Shown: piece by piece, positions 16,303 through 24,914 of the stretch
Numbering within the stretch: the stretch's first letter is position 1
How the letters are laid out: the number at the start of each line of letters is the position of its first letter
Origin: Flavobacterium frigidimaris
GTDB taxonomy: Bacteria > Bacteroidota > Bacteroidia > Flavobacteriales > Flavobacteriaceae
Length of the DNA stretch: 64,000 nucleotides
NCBI GenBank assembly: GCA_900129595.1
Contig: FQWG01000009.1
Coordinates: 1-64,000, forward strand
Reading direction: 5' to 3'
Translations under genes and position numbers: made by a program
The notes under the pieces: generated by a model
The model's input: only the letters and a program-made list of their open reading frames with translations
Told to the model about the DNA's origin: nothing
Database searches by the model: none

Positions 16303-19152
16303 TTAGTTTTCCATGTAAGCTTCGATAGGAGCACAGCTGCAAACTAAGTTTCTGTCTCCGTAAGCATCATCTACACGACGAACGGATGGCCAGAATTTGT
16401 TTTCAGCGATGTATTCTAATGGATAAGCTGCTTTTTCTCTGGTATATGGGAAATCCCAATTGTCAGTAGTTAACATTGCCAATGTGTGAGGTGCATTTTT
16501 CAATACATTGTTTTTATCATCGGCAGTTGCAGCTTCAATTTCTTTTCTGATTGAAATAAGAGCATCACAAAAACGATCTAATTCTGCTAAATCTTCAGAT
16601 TCAGTAGGCTCAATCATTAAAGTTCCTGCTACAGGGAAAGAAACTGTAGGAGCGTGGAAACCATAATCCATCAAACGCTTCGCGATATCACCAACTTCGA
16701 TTCCGTTTTCTTTAAATGAACGACAATCTAAAATCATTTCGTGAGCTGCTCTTCCGCATTCTCCAGTATAAAGAATTGGATAGTGTCCTTCGAAACGAGA
16801 TTTCATGTAATTAGCATTCAAAATTGCGTGTTCTGTAGCACTTTTTAATCCTTCAGCTCCCATCATTGTGATGTAACCGTAAGAGATTAAACATACTAAA
16901 GCTGATCCGTAAGGCGCAGATGAAATCGCTGTAATAGCTTGTTCACCACCTACTTTTAAGATTGGGTTTGTTGGTAAAAACGGAACTAGTTTTTCGTTCA
17001 CACAGATTGGCCCAACTCCAGGTCCACCACCACCGTGAGGAATAGCGAATGTTTTGTGTAAGTTTAAGTGACAAACGTCAGCACCAATTGTTGCAGGATT
17101 TGTTAATCCAACTTGCGCGTTCATGTTTGCACCATCCATATATACTAATCCGCCATTATCGTGAATTAGTTTTGTGATTTCAATAATCGAAGATTCGAAA
17201 ACTCCGTGAGTAGAAGGATATGTTACCATTAAACAAGACAAATCGTCTTTATGCTCAATCGCTTTTTCTCTTAAATCTTCTACGTCAATATTTCCTTCCG
17301 GAGTCGTTTTAGTAACAATGATTTTCATTCCGGCCATCGCTGCAGAAGCAGGATTTGTTCCGTGAGCTGATGAAGGAATTAAACATACATTACGGTGACT
17401 TTCGTTTCTTGATAAATGGTAAGCACGAATAGCCATTAAACCTGCATATTCTCCCTGAGCTCCTGAATTAGGCTGTAATGTTGTTCCGGCAAATCCCGTA
17501 ATTACATTTAATTGCTGTTCTAATTTTTTAAGCATCGTGATATAACCTTCTGCTTGTTCTACCGGTGCAAATGGGTGAATGCTGTTCCAGTTTGGCATTG
17601 ATAAAGGCAACATTTCTGAAGCTGCGTTTAGTTTCATCGTACAAGAACCTAAAGAAATCATCGAATGATTCAAGGATAAATCTTTACGCTCTAATTTTTT
17701 GATGTAACGCATTATCTGACTCTCTGAATGATGATTGTTGAATACATCATGCGTTAAGAAAGAAGATGTTCTTTCTAATGAAGCAGGTAATTGACCTGCA
17801 GCAGTTAATTCAGAAACTGTAAAAGTTTCTTTTCCTAAAGCTTCAGCAAAAATCGCTATAATTTGATTGATGTCAGTGATTGAAGTTGTTTCGTTGAATG
17901 AGATAGAGATTGTATCTGCATCAACATAATAGAAGTTTACTTCATTTTTCTCAGCAATTGCTTTTACTTTTTGAGCATCAGCTTTTACTAAAATAGTATC
18001 AAAGTAAGCTGTATTGGTTTGAAAAGTGCCTAATTTATTTAAAGCTTCAGCAGTAGTAACCGCTGATGCATGAACTTTACCTGCAATATATTGTAATCCT
18101 TTTGGACCGTGGTAAACTGCGTACATTCCGGCCATAACCGCTAATAAAACCTGAGCCGTACAAATATTAGAAGTTGCTTTTTCACGTTTTATGTGCTGCT
18201 CACGAGTTCCTAAAGCCATACGTAAAGCACGGTTTCCGTTTACATCGATAGAAACTCCAATAATACGACCTGGCATAGATCGTTTGTATTCGTCTTTGGT
18301 TGCAAAAAAAGCAGCGTGAGGACCACCATAACCCATTGGTACACCAAAACGTTGTGTAGTTCCAACCACTACTGCAGCTCCCATTTCTCCAGGAGAGGTT
18401 AAGGCAGCTAATGATAAAATATCAGCAGCAAAGGCAACTTTGATTTCGTTTTCTTTTGCTTTAGCAACAAAAGCGCTATAATCGTTTACCTGACCGTATT
18501 TTCCCGGATACTGTAAAATAGCTCCGAAAAACTCATTTGAAAAATCAAAAGTTTCGTGATTTCCAACAACCAATTCAATCCCTATAGGAGTTGAACGAGT
18601 TTGAAGTATTGATAATGTTTGAGGTAAAATTTCTTCAGAAACGAAGAATTTATTGGTATTGTTTTTCTTTTGATCACGTGTACGAACGTCAAACAACAAA
18701 GCCATAGCTTCGGCTGCAGCAGTTCCTTCATCAAGTAAAGAAGCGTTTGCAATTTCCATTCCTGTAAGCTCGATAACTGTAGTCTGGAAATTTAAAATAG
18801 CTTCAAGGCGACCTTGAGCAATTTCTGCCTGATAAGGAGTATAAGCTGTATACCATCCCGGGTTTTCGAAGATATTTCTTTGTATTGGTGCCGGAACGAT
18901 AGTTGGGTGATAACCCAAACCAATATACGATTTGAATACTTTGTTTTTCTTTCCTAATTCCTGAATATGATTTGCAAATTCGTATTCCGTCATCGCAGGA
19001 TCTAAATTCAAAGGTGCTTTTAAACGAATGTCATCCGGAAGGGTTTCGTAAACAAGTTGTTCGATCGATTCAACCCCAATGGTTTGTAACATGTGTTGAA
19101 GATCTGTTTCTCTTGGGCCAATGTGTCTTAAAGCAAAAGCATCTGTTCTCAT
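16303..19152 (-). CDS. gcvP: Glycine dehydrogenase (decarboxylating), P-protein
   Basis: This pyridoxal-phosphate enzyme of the glycine cleavage system decarboxylates glycine and loads the aminomethyl group onto the lipoyl H-protein. The single-chain form has 949 residues. The PLP lysine is K700 in LNLHKTFAIPHGGGGPG, and the glycine-rich loop follows directly. The N-terminal homologous half (RHIGPRETDLQHML onward) is complete. The other gcv genes are not adjacent, which is common in this group. No glycine riboswitch pattern was recognised upstream (19153-19373). Confidence 0.97.
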   Translation of the reverse strand: MRTDAFALRHIGPRETDLQHMLQTIGVESIEQLVYETLPDDIRLKAPLNLDPAMTEYEFANHIQELGKKNKVFKSYIGLGYHPTIVPAPIQRNIFENPGWYTAYTPYQAEIAQGRLEAILNFQTTVIELTGMEIANASLLDEGTAAAEAMALLFDVRTRDQKKNNTNKFFVSEEILPQTLSILQTRSTPIGIELVVGNHETFDFSNEFFGAILQYPGKYGQVNDYSAFVAKAKENEIKVAFAADILSLAALTSPGEMGAAVVVGTTQRFGVPMGYGGPHAAFFATKDEYKRSMPGRIIGVSIDVNGNRALRMALGTREQHIKREKATSNICTAQVLLAVMAGMYAVYHGPKGLQYIAGKVHASAVTTAEALNKLGTFQTNTAYFDTILVKADAQKVKAIAEKNEVNFYYVDADTISISFNETTSITDINQIIAIFAEALGKETFTVSELTAAGQLPASLERTSSFLTHDVFNNHHSESQIMRYIKKLERKDLSLNHSMISLGSCTMKLNAASEMLPLSMPNWNSIHPFAPVEQAEGYITMLKKLEQQLNVITGFAGTTLQPNSGAQGEYAGLMAIRAYHLSRNESHRNVCLIPSSAHGTNPASAAMAGMKIIVTKTTPEGNIDVEDLREKAIEHKDDLSCLMVTYPSTHGVFESSIIEITKLIHDNGGLVYMDGANMNAQVGLTNPATIGADVCHLNLHKTFAIPHGGGGPGVGPICVNEKLVPFLPTNPILKVGGEQAITAISSAPYGSALVCLISYGYITMMGAEGLKSATEHAILNANYMKSRFEGHYPILYTGECGRAAHEMILDCRSFKENGIEVGDIAKRLMDYGFHAPTVSFPVAGTLMIEPTESEDLAELDRFCDALISIRKEIEAATADDKNNVLKNAPHTLAMLTTDNWDFPYTREKAAYPLEYIAENKFWPSVRRVDDAYGDRNLVCSCAPIEAYMEN

Positions 19153-19373
19153 TTGTAGCTATATAAATTTTTAAGGGCAATGCAATTCGCGATGTATCTT
19201 CTTTGACTTAATCAAGTGTAACACAAGGTTTATTACATTTTATAGTAAATGTGTTGTTTTTTTGTCGCGCAAAATTAAGTATTATTAATAATTTAATAGG
19301 TATTTTTAACTTCAATTTTTATGAAATTTACAACTAAAGAGTTGATTTGTTAATAATTGATTAGATTTAAAGG

Positions 19374-20180
19374 ATGAAACTATTAAAACAGATATTCGAT
19401 TTTTACCTCAATAGCAGTATTCATGTGGCTTTATCCTGCTATGCTTTGGTTCGGGTTACGTTTCATGTGTTTCATCTTCAGTACGATGAGCCGATGGCTT
19501 TGTTCGTTTTTTTTGGAACAATTGTGGGGTATAATTTTGTTAAATACGATGCATTGGTCCGGGTGAAGAGAAAACCGGTAGGAAATCAACTGAAAATCAT
19601 CGCTGTGTTAAGTCTGATTTCACTCGTTCTGGTTGGTTATTATTTTTTTCATCTCAAGCGAATTACACAAATTGTATCTGTTGTAATTTTTGCCATAACA
19701 GCACTTTATACGTTGCCCTTTTTTCCTAACAGGAAGAATGCGAGAAACTGGGCCGGAGTAAAAATTTACATTGTCGCGCTTTGTTGGGTAGGAGCGACTT
19801 TGGTTCTGCCATATATAAATGCTGAAGTTCCGTTTATTCCTGACTTTTTTATCAAATGCATTCAGCGGTTTGTATTGGTTTTTGTACTGATTCTGGTTTT
19901 TGAGATTCTGGATTTAGCCAATGATGATCCGCATCTCAAAACCGTTCCGCAAACAATTGGGGTAAAGAAAACTAAAATTTTGGGATTTTTACTTTTGGTC
20001 CCATTTTGGATAGTGGGAATATTGACATTCAGCGTTCATGATCTTATTATAAACCTTATTATGGTCGTCATGCTGATGTTGTTTATCTTATTCGCAAACT
20101 CAAACCGATCTAAATACTATACTTCTTTCTGGGTCGAAAGCGTACCGATATTTTGGTGGTTGATGATTGTTTTTCTTTAG
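19374..20180 (+). CDS. UbiA-like membrane protein
   Basis: The 268-residue integral membrane protein has about seven or eight hydrophobic segments. It resembles the UbiA prenyltransferase fold: a loop with NFVKYDALVR after the second segment and the later Asp-rich EILDLANDDPHLKTVPQTIG, reminiscent of the second DxxxD motif. The first motif is weak, so enzymatic prenyl transfer is not certain. It is divergent from gcvP. The product may act on a quinone or other isoprenoid acceptor, but nothing nearby indicates the substrate. Confidence 0.6.
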   Translation: MKLLKQIFDFYLNSSIHVALSCYALVRVTFHVFHLQYDEPMALFVFFGTIVGYNFVKYDALVRVKRKPVGNQLKIIAVLSLISLVLVGYYFFHLKRITQIVSVVIFAITALYTLPFFPNRKNARNWAGVKIYIVALCWVGATLVLPYINAEVPFIPDFFIKCIQRFVLVFVLILVFEILDLANDDPHLKTVPQTIGVKKTKILGFLLLVPFWIVGILTFSVHDLIINLIMVVMLMLFILFANSNRSKYYTSFWVESVPIFWWLMIVFL

Positions 20181-20254
20181 TTCAGTTTTTTAGAAATAAA
20201 AAAAACGATGTGTTCAGCATCGGAATCTTAAATGTTCTCTTTTTATTTTGGCAT

Positions 20255-20347
20255 GTTCGCCGAAAAAAGCGAACTGGGCTTTCGGCTAAATCTTTTATTC
20301 CGCTACGCTTTATAAAAGGATACCGCCTCTATCCCTCACGCAAAACG
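20255..20347 (-). repeat. Two-hairpin dispersed repeat, shorter relative (copy 3)
   Basis: The minus strand reads GCGTGAGGGATAGAGGCGG, TATCCTTTTATAAAGCG (small hairpin around AAAGCGTAGCGG), AAAAGATTTAGCCGAAAGCCC and a GCGAA...TTCGCCG tail. The opening 13 bases are identical to copies 1 and 2. The internal spacing differs, so this is a subtype. It follows the UbiA-like gene. Confidence 0.6.
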
Positions 20348-20427
20348 TAAAATGAGAAAAGTCATTTTCAAAAGAAGATTAATATTTAAAATCTGCCCAA
20401 TCTGCTAGAGGAAAAATTACAAAACAA

Positions 20428-20826
20428 TTATTTTGTTTTCTGTTCTGCCAATGCTTTATTCAAATCGGCTTTAGCTTCGTTTAATTTCTTTCTTTTTTTA
20501 TCGATTTTTTCCTGACTTTCTTTGTCTTTAATCGCTTCATTCAGATCAGCAGTTTTCTCCTTAACTTTTTGCTGTTTTTCTTTTACTTTTTTATCAAGAT
20601 CACTTTGTACTGTTTTAGTAGTACAGTTCTTTCTGGTTTTCGATATTGCATCTTCAACTCCTTTGATCTGATTTTGATTACCGGCTTTTTTAGCGGCGGC
20701 TAATTTTATGTTTAACTCACATAATTTTCTTTCACAGCCTTTTAGGGTGGCACAATTACTTTGTGCGAATCCAATAGTTGAAAAAGTAAAAAATGCTAAG
20801 GATAAAATTTTAGTCTTTAGAGTCAT
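20428..20826 (-). CDS. DUF1090 periplasmic protein
   Basis: The signal peptide ends at about residue 22 (TIGFAQ). The mature part begins with a Cys-containing head (CATLKGCERKLCELN), then GNQNQIKGVEDAISKTRKNC, then a highly charged Lys/Glu coiled coil to the end. This matches the DUF1090 family (YqjC-like) of small periplasmic proteins, whose function is unknown. The length of 132 residues is normal. The same-strand SRPBCC gene lies upstream, 70 bases away. Confidence 0.8.
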   Translation of the reverse strand: MTLKTKILSLAFFTFSTIGFAQSNCATLKGCERKLCELNIKLAAAKKAGNQNQIKGVEDAISKTRKNCTTKTVQSDLDKKVKEKQQKVKEKTADLNEAIKDKESQEKIDKKRKKLNEAKADLNKALAEQKTK

Positions 20827-20896
20827 ACCGTTTATTTTTTAATGATTTATAGATTATCTTTTGTTTCAAATGCATATTAAAAGTAATAAAATTATT

Positions 20897-21382
20897 TTAA
20901 AGCTGTTTTTCTGAAACTTCTTTCAGGATCTTATTCCTCTCTAAAAGAAATTGAGTAAGATGTTTTTCGAGGAACAAAATATCAAATAATTGTCCAAAAA
21001 TTCCAAATGGAGTCTCATATTGCAATTTATCTTTCATGATAGTAACCCCGTTTTCTTCTTCAAAAAAATGTTTGTGTTTAAACGATTTGAATTTCCCTTC
21101 TTCCATTTCATCCACAAAATAATCATAAAAATTCATTGCTGTAATCTTACTTTTATGGGTGAGATAAAAGCCAAAATGTTTGCCACGCCAGGTTACTGTT
21201 TCGTTTAAATTTATTAAACCAGATGTCACGCCTGCAATTGCCTTTTCATTTGTAGGACTTGCAGATTGCTGGTGAATATCTATGTTTCTGGATGCATCGA
21301 AAACGGTTTGTTTTGGTGCTTTTATTTTTGTGGTGAGGTGATTGTGGTCATGGTTGGTGTTGGTATGAGTTGTATTTGTCAA
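20897..21382 (-). CDS. SRPBCC-fold (START-like) ligand-binding protein
   Basis: The 161-residue protein starts with a His/Asn/Thr-rich head (about 18 residues), followed by an SRPBCC domain. The pattern LINLNETVTWRGKHFGFYLT then KITAMNFYDYFVDEM is the one seen as the N-terminal domain of fused TIGR01777 epimerases in other bacteria. Here the TIGR01777 protein is a separate gene 0.7 kb upstream, on the same strand. A shared small hydrophobic ligand is therefore likely by inference. A palindrome array separates the two genes. Confidence 0.75.
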   Translation of the reverse strand: MTNTTHTNTNHDHNHLTTKIKAPKQTVFDASRNIDIHQQSASPTNEKAIAGVTSGLINLNETVTWRGKHFGFYLTHKSKITAMNFYDYFVDEMEEGKFKSFKHKHFFEEENGVTIMKDKLQYETPFGIFGQLFDILFLEKHLTQFLLERNKILKEVSEKQL

Positions 21383-21460
21383 AATTTAAAACTTTGACGA
21401 AGATTTTATATTGTTATTTTTTTGGATGATTTAATAAAGCATATATACTCATAGTAGTAA

Positions 21461-21612
21461 GTCCCAGCGGGACGATATATTTATAGAAAAATAAGTGGAT
21501 TTCATTGAAAACCCCATCGGGGTGATATATAGTAATAAAAATATGTCGCTCCGCCGGAGCTTAAAGGTGGGTCTGATTATTGATTTCTATAAATATGGCG
21601 CTCCTCTGGAGC
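21461..21612. repeat. Array of four short GC-rich palindromes
   Basis: The four palindromes are GTCCCAGCGGGAC (21461), CCCCATCGGGG (21512), GCTCCGCCGGAGC (21548) and GCTCCTCTGGAGC (21600). They are separated by AT-rich flanks. The outer flanks ATATTTATAGAAA (21477-21489) and TTTCTATAAATAT (21583-21595) are themselves inverted copies. This resembles REP/BIME-type palindromic arrays, which in some bacteria are moved by Y1-type transposases. No such transposase gene is in the window. Confidence 0.75.
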
Positions 21613-21675
21613 TAATGAAAGAACGTGTAGTATGTTTTCTGCAAATATTTTGCTCCACCTAAGTTTTAAAGAAAT

Positions 21676-22085
21676 CTATTCTGCGTTTTCTTCTTCATCT
21701 TTAAAATTCAACTTAAAAAATAATCCGCTAATGATAGATGAAATGGAATACGATATTGCAATATCCAACCACATGTATCCTTTTATGAGATATGAAGTTA
21801 TAAAAATACTGCTCACGACTATTGAAATTAAAATGAATTTTGAAAGTAAAATTGGTAAGTCTTTTTTAGAAAATAATTGTAAGCGGAGGCATAGATAATA
21901 TAGGTGGGGATTGAAAAAAGCAAACTAAAAATAAAAGCTAAGGGAAATACTTCTAATAAGCCTACAATTTTATTTGGATGTAAAACTATAATATACATTA
22001 TTAGTTGAGAAATAACCGGACCTAGTAACAGTGTGAAGATCCAATGTTTAAATAAAAAAATCCAATCTGTATTTTGTTCTTTCAT
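21676..22085 (-). pseudogene. Small membrane protein, frameshifted
   Basis: The first frame gives 85 residues from 22085 and stops at 21828. The same strand continues in another frame (FSKKDLPILLSKFILISIVV onward) to a TAG at 21676-21678, ending in FKDEEENAE. Adding one A to the A6 run at 21862-21867 joins the two as NYFLKKDLPILL and gives a protein of about 136 residues with four hydrophobic segments. The start overlaps the TIGR01777 gene by 4 bases, so it is the last gene of that operon. The family is not recognised. Confidence 0.65.
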
Positions 22086-22999
22086 TTCTTTAATAAATTT
22101 GTAAATGCCTCATCAATATCACCAAACTTAAACTTAAACCCATTCTCTAAAAGCCTTTTCGGAATCACATTTCTGCTTTTCAATACTAATTCTGCTTCTG
22201 TTCGAATAAAGAAAGATCCAATTTTCAGTAAAAAAGTATTTACCGGAATTCCGAAAGGAAAACCAACTGCTTTTCTAAGCTTTTGCATAAAATCAGCATT
22301 ACGAACCGGTTGCGGAGAAACAACATTAATCACTCCGGTAATTTCTTTTTCGATAATAAAATCAATGGCGTTGGCAAAATCTTCTTCGTGAATCCAGCTG
22401 ATAAACTGATTTCCTTTTCCCTGTTTTCCTCCGAATCCAATTTTTGCCAAAGTTTTTAAGGGAATAAAAGCACCGCCCTTTTTACCTAAAACGATAGAAG
22501 TTCGCAAAGCGGTTTTTAAAGTATTTGGAGTTTCAGTTTTAAAAAATGCTTTTTCCCAGGATAATGCGACGTTTATAGAAAAGTCATTCCCGATTTCGCC
22601 ATCAATTTCGTCCATTTGCTTGTCTAAAGAAAATCTGTATATAGTAGAAGTTGATGAGTTCAGCCATTGTTTCGGTGGGTTTTTGCAATTCAAAACCGCT
22701 TTGTTTAAAACCTTAGTGCTTTCAATTCTTGATAATAAGATTTCCTTTTTATTCTTTGGGGTATAACGGCAATCAACAGATTTTCCTGCAAGATTTATTA
22801 AAACTGTTGCATTTTCAAGTTCATTTTCCCAGCCTGAAAAAGTTCTGGCATTCCAGTTGACATATTTTATTCCGTCGATTGTTTGAGATTTTCCACGAGT
22901 CAGAATTACAATTTCTTCAAATTTATCTTTGAAATGATTTACGAGAACTTGTCCTAAAAATCCTGTTCCGGCTGCGATAATAAGCTTGTTCATTTTCAT
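22082..22999 (-). CDS. TIGR01777-family NAD-dependent epimerase-like oxidoreductase
   Basis: The 305-residue extended-SDR fold protein has the N-terminal cofactor loop IAAGTGFLGQVLV. The TIGR01777 hallmarks VLINLAGKSVDCRYT and SWIHEEDFANAIDFI are present, with the C-terminal region NVVSPQPVRNADFM. The reaction is unknown for the family. M1 or M3 could be the start. It lies in the GbsR-headed operon. Many relatives carry an SRPBCC domain fused in front, and here that domain is a separate gene nearby. Confidence 0.88.
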   Translation of the reverse strand: MKMNKLIIAAGTGFLGQVLVNHFKDKFEEIVILTRGKSQTIDGIKYVNWNARTFSGWENELENATVLINLAGKSVDCRYTPKNKKEILLSRIESTKVLNKAVLNCKNPPKQWLNSSTSTIYRFSLDKQMDEIDGEIGNDFSINVALSWEKAFFKTETPNTLKTALRTSIVLGKKGGAFIPLKTLAKIGFGGKQGKGNQFISWIHEEDFANAIDFIIEKEITGVINVVSPQPVRNADFMQKLRKAVGFPFGIPVNTFLLKIGSFFIRTEAELVLKSRNVIPKRLLENGFKFKFGDIDEAFTNLLKK

Positions 23000-23015
23000 T
23001 TTTTTGATTTGAGTT

Positions 23016-23048
23016 AAACCTAACAGGTTTTAAAAACCTGTTAGGTTT
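23016..23048. terminator. Perfect hairpin inside the GbsR operon
   Basis: AAACCTAACAGGTTTT pairs with AAAACCTGTTAGGTTT almost without a loop. It sits between the 128-residue gene and the TIGR01777 gene. It may weaken read-through or stabilise the upstream mRNA. The stem is related in style to the CCCGACA terminators of this genome, but there is no long T-run. Confidence 0.45.
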
Positions 23049-23055
23049 CGTGAAA

Positions 23056-23442
23056 TTATGCTTTAAAAACCAGTCTTTCTTCTTCCTGCGCTTCTTTGGC
23101 TTTTCTTTTTCCTCTAAAGAAAAAATACAAATTAAAGAATAACATTACGCCAAGATAAATAGAAAACCCTCCAATTTTGTAACTCAGTCTTTCAATTAAT
23201 TCCTGATAACTGTTATTGCTCAATTGCATTTGTAAAATCATTAGGGCAAAACCAATATTTAAAAGATAAAATCCTGTCTCAAAAAGTCTGTTGGTTGCTT
23301 CTGCAATATCTTCGCGACCTTTGAAAATGTCCAGCATAAAGATTTTTCCGTTTTTAAAAAGTGTTTTAGAAACATAGTAAGTAAGAAATAGCGCAATTGG
23401 TAAATAGATGCCGTAACCGATTAAGATTTTTGTAGTTTCCAT
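23056..23442 (-). CDS. Small membrane protein (paralog of its upstream neighbour)
   Basis: The 128-residue protein has three or four hydrophobic segments and a basic-acidic C-terminal tail (GKRKAKEAQEEERL). Residues GYGIYL, SKTLFKNGKIF and GFYLLNIGFALM align with GYFIYL, GKICYKNGNIY and GYYLLNIGYCAM of the next gene upstream, so the two are tandem duplicates. The family is not recognised. It is part of the operon behind the GbsR regulator. Confidence 0.75.
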   Translation of the reverse strand: METTKILIGYGIYLPIALFLTYYVSKTLFKNGKIFMLDIFKGREDIAEATNRLFETGFYLLNIGFALMILQMQLSNNSYQELIERLSYKIGGFSIYLGVMLFFNLYFFFRGKRKAKEAQEEERLVFKA

Positions 23443-23460
23443 GATATTTAATTTAAGGTG

Positions 23461-23808
23461 TTATTTGATTAATTTATGAATGTACTTGGTTAGCATTATA
23501 ATGTTGAGGTAATGTAAAATAGAAATGATGAATATTATTATGGATGTTTTGATGCCAATTGTTTCTATAAGTTGAGTTGCTGATTGTATCTTTTGCCAGG
23601 AAATCAAAGTCATTGCACAATACCCGATATTTAATAAATAGTAACCTAAAAGTAAAACCTGATTGATTTTTTGACAGGTATCTGCGTGATTAGGAATTAG
23701 TTCTGCGACATAAATGTTGCCGTTTTTATAGCAGATTTTTCCAACTTTTAGGATGATGAAAATTGTTATACCGAGATATATGAAGTATCCTATAATATTG
23801 AGATTCAT
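23461..23808 (-). CDS. Small membrane protein (tandem paralog)
   Basis: The 115-residue protein has about three membrane segments. It shares the KNG-I and GYYLLNIG blocks with the following gene (23056-23442) but has diverged strongly elsewhere. The gaps are 11 bases to the DUF2071 gene upstream and 18 bases to the paralog downstream, consistent with one transcript. No known domain is seen. Confidence 0.75.
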   Translation of the reverse strand: MNLNIIGYFIYLGITIFIILKVGKICYKNGNIYVAELIPNHADTCQKINQVLLLGYYLLNIGYCAMTLISWQKIQSATQLIETIGIKTSIIIFIISILHYLNIIMLTKYIHKLIK

Positions 23809-23819
23809 AACTTGTATTT

Positions 23820-24563
23820 TTAGATTGTCATTTCGTGCTCTAATTGTGGAATAAATTCAAGCTTTCTTTTATTTTTCACACCAATTTTAGAACCTTTAGC
23901 CAGGAAAACTGAAGTTGGATTTGTGGTTTGTAAAAATTCAAATTCGTTACCGTATGTTTTTGCGAAGTCAATATCTGTTTTATGATTAATAACCTCTAAT
24001 TGTTCCCATCTTGGATGGGTAACTTCGTATTCGAAAGTGAGCTGGTTATTGATTTTGGTATAACCAAAGTAGTGTTCTGTAATAAATTCAGCTTCAGAAC
24101 CGATTTCAATTTCTATTGGTTTTTTTCTGGTTTCTAGCTGAATGTTGTTCCATTTTTCCTTATTCGCCCATTGGTAAATAAAAGTATTTGTATTTTCGTT
24201 TTCTACAACTTCATGTCTCATTTTCTGAGTTTCATAATGTTCCTGATACAAAGTATTTGCAACAAAAGTGATGGCGCTTTTAGGAACAATTTCTTTGATG
24301 AAAACCACACCGCGTTTCCATTCTCCATTTTCAAAACGTTTTACGTAGAATCTTAAATTGACTTCTTCAAAATTGATATGAAATGGAACTTTCAATCCTA
24401 AAACTTTCGTGTTTTTGAACATAAAACCAACCAGACTCACGTAACATTTGTTGTTCCAGATGTCTATTTCGGTTCCGGTGGGAACATATTTTTCCAGTAT
24501 TCCGGCATCAACTTCATAATTGAAAAGTGCCAGGTTTTTCCATTCTGCTTTTAAGAAGTTCAT
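23820..24563 (-). CDS. DUF2071 (YqjF-like) protein
   Basis: The 247-residue cytoplasmic protein begins MNFLKAEWKNLALFNYEVDAG. Blocks such as GTEIDIWNNKCYVSLVGFMF and FEEVNLRFYVKR match the YqjF/DUF2071 family, whose function is unknown. Members are often near TIGR01777 or SRPBCC genes. Its ATG overlaps the stop codon of the preceding membrane gene by one base, so translation may be coupled. Confidence 0.82.
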   Translation of the reverse strand: MNFLKAEWKNLALFNYEVDAGILEKYVPTGTEIDIWNNKCYVSLVGFMFKNTKVLGLKVPFHINFEEVNLRFYVKRFENGEWKRGVVFIKEIVPKSAITFVANTLYQEHYETQKMRHEVVENENTNTFIYQWANKEKWNNIQLETRKKPIEIEIGSEAEFITEHYFGYTKINNQLTFEYEVTHPRWEQLEVINHKTDIDFAKTYGNEFEFLQTTNPTSVFLAKGSKIGVKNKRKLEFIPQLEHEMTI

Positions 24564-24898
24564 TAGTCTGTTTTTTTATAGATTAAAATTGAGAGATAGA
24601 TTGCTAAAATTGCCGGCATACTAATCAATATAACTCTGATATATTCATTATAGTAAATTTCGATTTGGAAGAAACATATCAGAAAAAACAAAACAACTCC
24701 TCCAATATAAATTTGAATGTATCTATTGTGTGGCTCTTCAAATATCATTTTAATTCCTAGTAGTACCTGAACAAAGCCTGTTATAATTGTTGAAAGCATA
24801 GCATAAACAAGAGCTCCTTCTTTCGTAATTGGATATGTGAGAAGAATTAAAAGAGGAAGTCCTATAGCAAAAGTGTTTAATTGTTTTGTGGTTTTTAT
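24563..24898 (-). CDS. Small membrane protein, start codon unclear
   Basis: An ATG at 24797-24799 gives 78 residues with three hydrophobic segments. The same frame stays open upstream and reads KTTKQLNTFAIGLPLLILLT with another membrane helix, directly after the second operator. No ATG, GTG or TTG begins that extension. An ATA at 24896-24898 lies where a start would be expected. The ATG form would be a truncated protein. The ATA may be a mutated ATG. It is the first gene after the regulator. Confidence 0.6.
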   Translation of the reverse strand: MKTTKQLNTFAIGLPLLILLTYPITKEGALVYAMLSTIITGFVQVLLGIKMIFEEPHNRYIQIYIGGVVLFFLICFFQIEIYYNEYIRVILISMPAILAIYLSILIYKKTD

Positions 24899-24914
24899 AG
24901 TTATGGTTTGTTTT

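Noticed and set aside
19153..19373. Glycine riboswitch upstream of gcvP
   Set aside because: No tandem aptamer pattern or conserved core was seen, only AT-rich DNA.
21461..21612. CRISPR-like repeats
   Set aside because: The units are palindromes of differing sequence with similar flanks, the reverse of a CRISPR arrangement.
21632..21898. 88-residue plus-strand frame
   Set aside because: It is antisense to the frameshifted membrane gene, whose minus-strand frames make better protein sequence.
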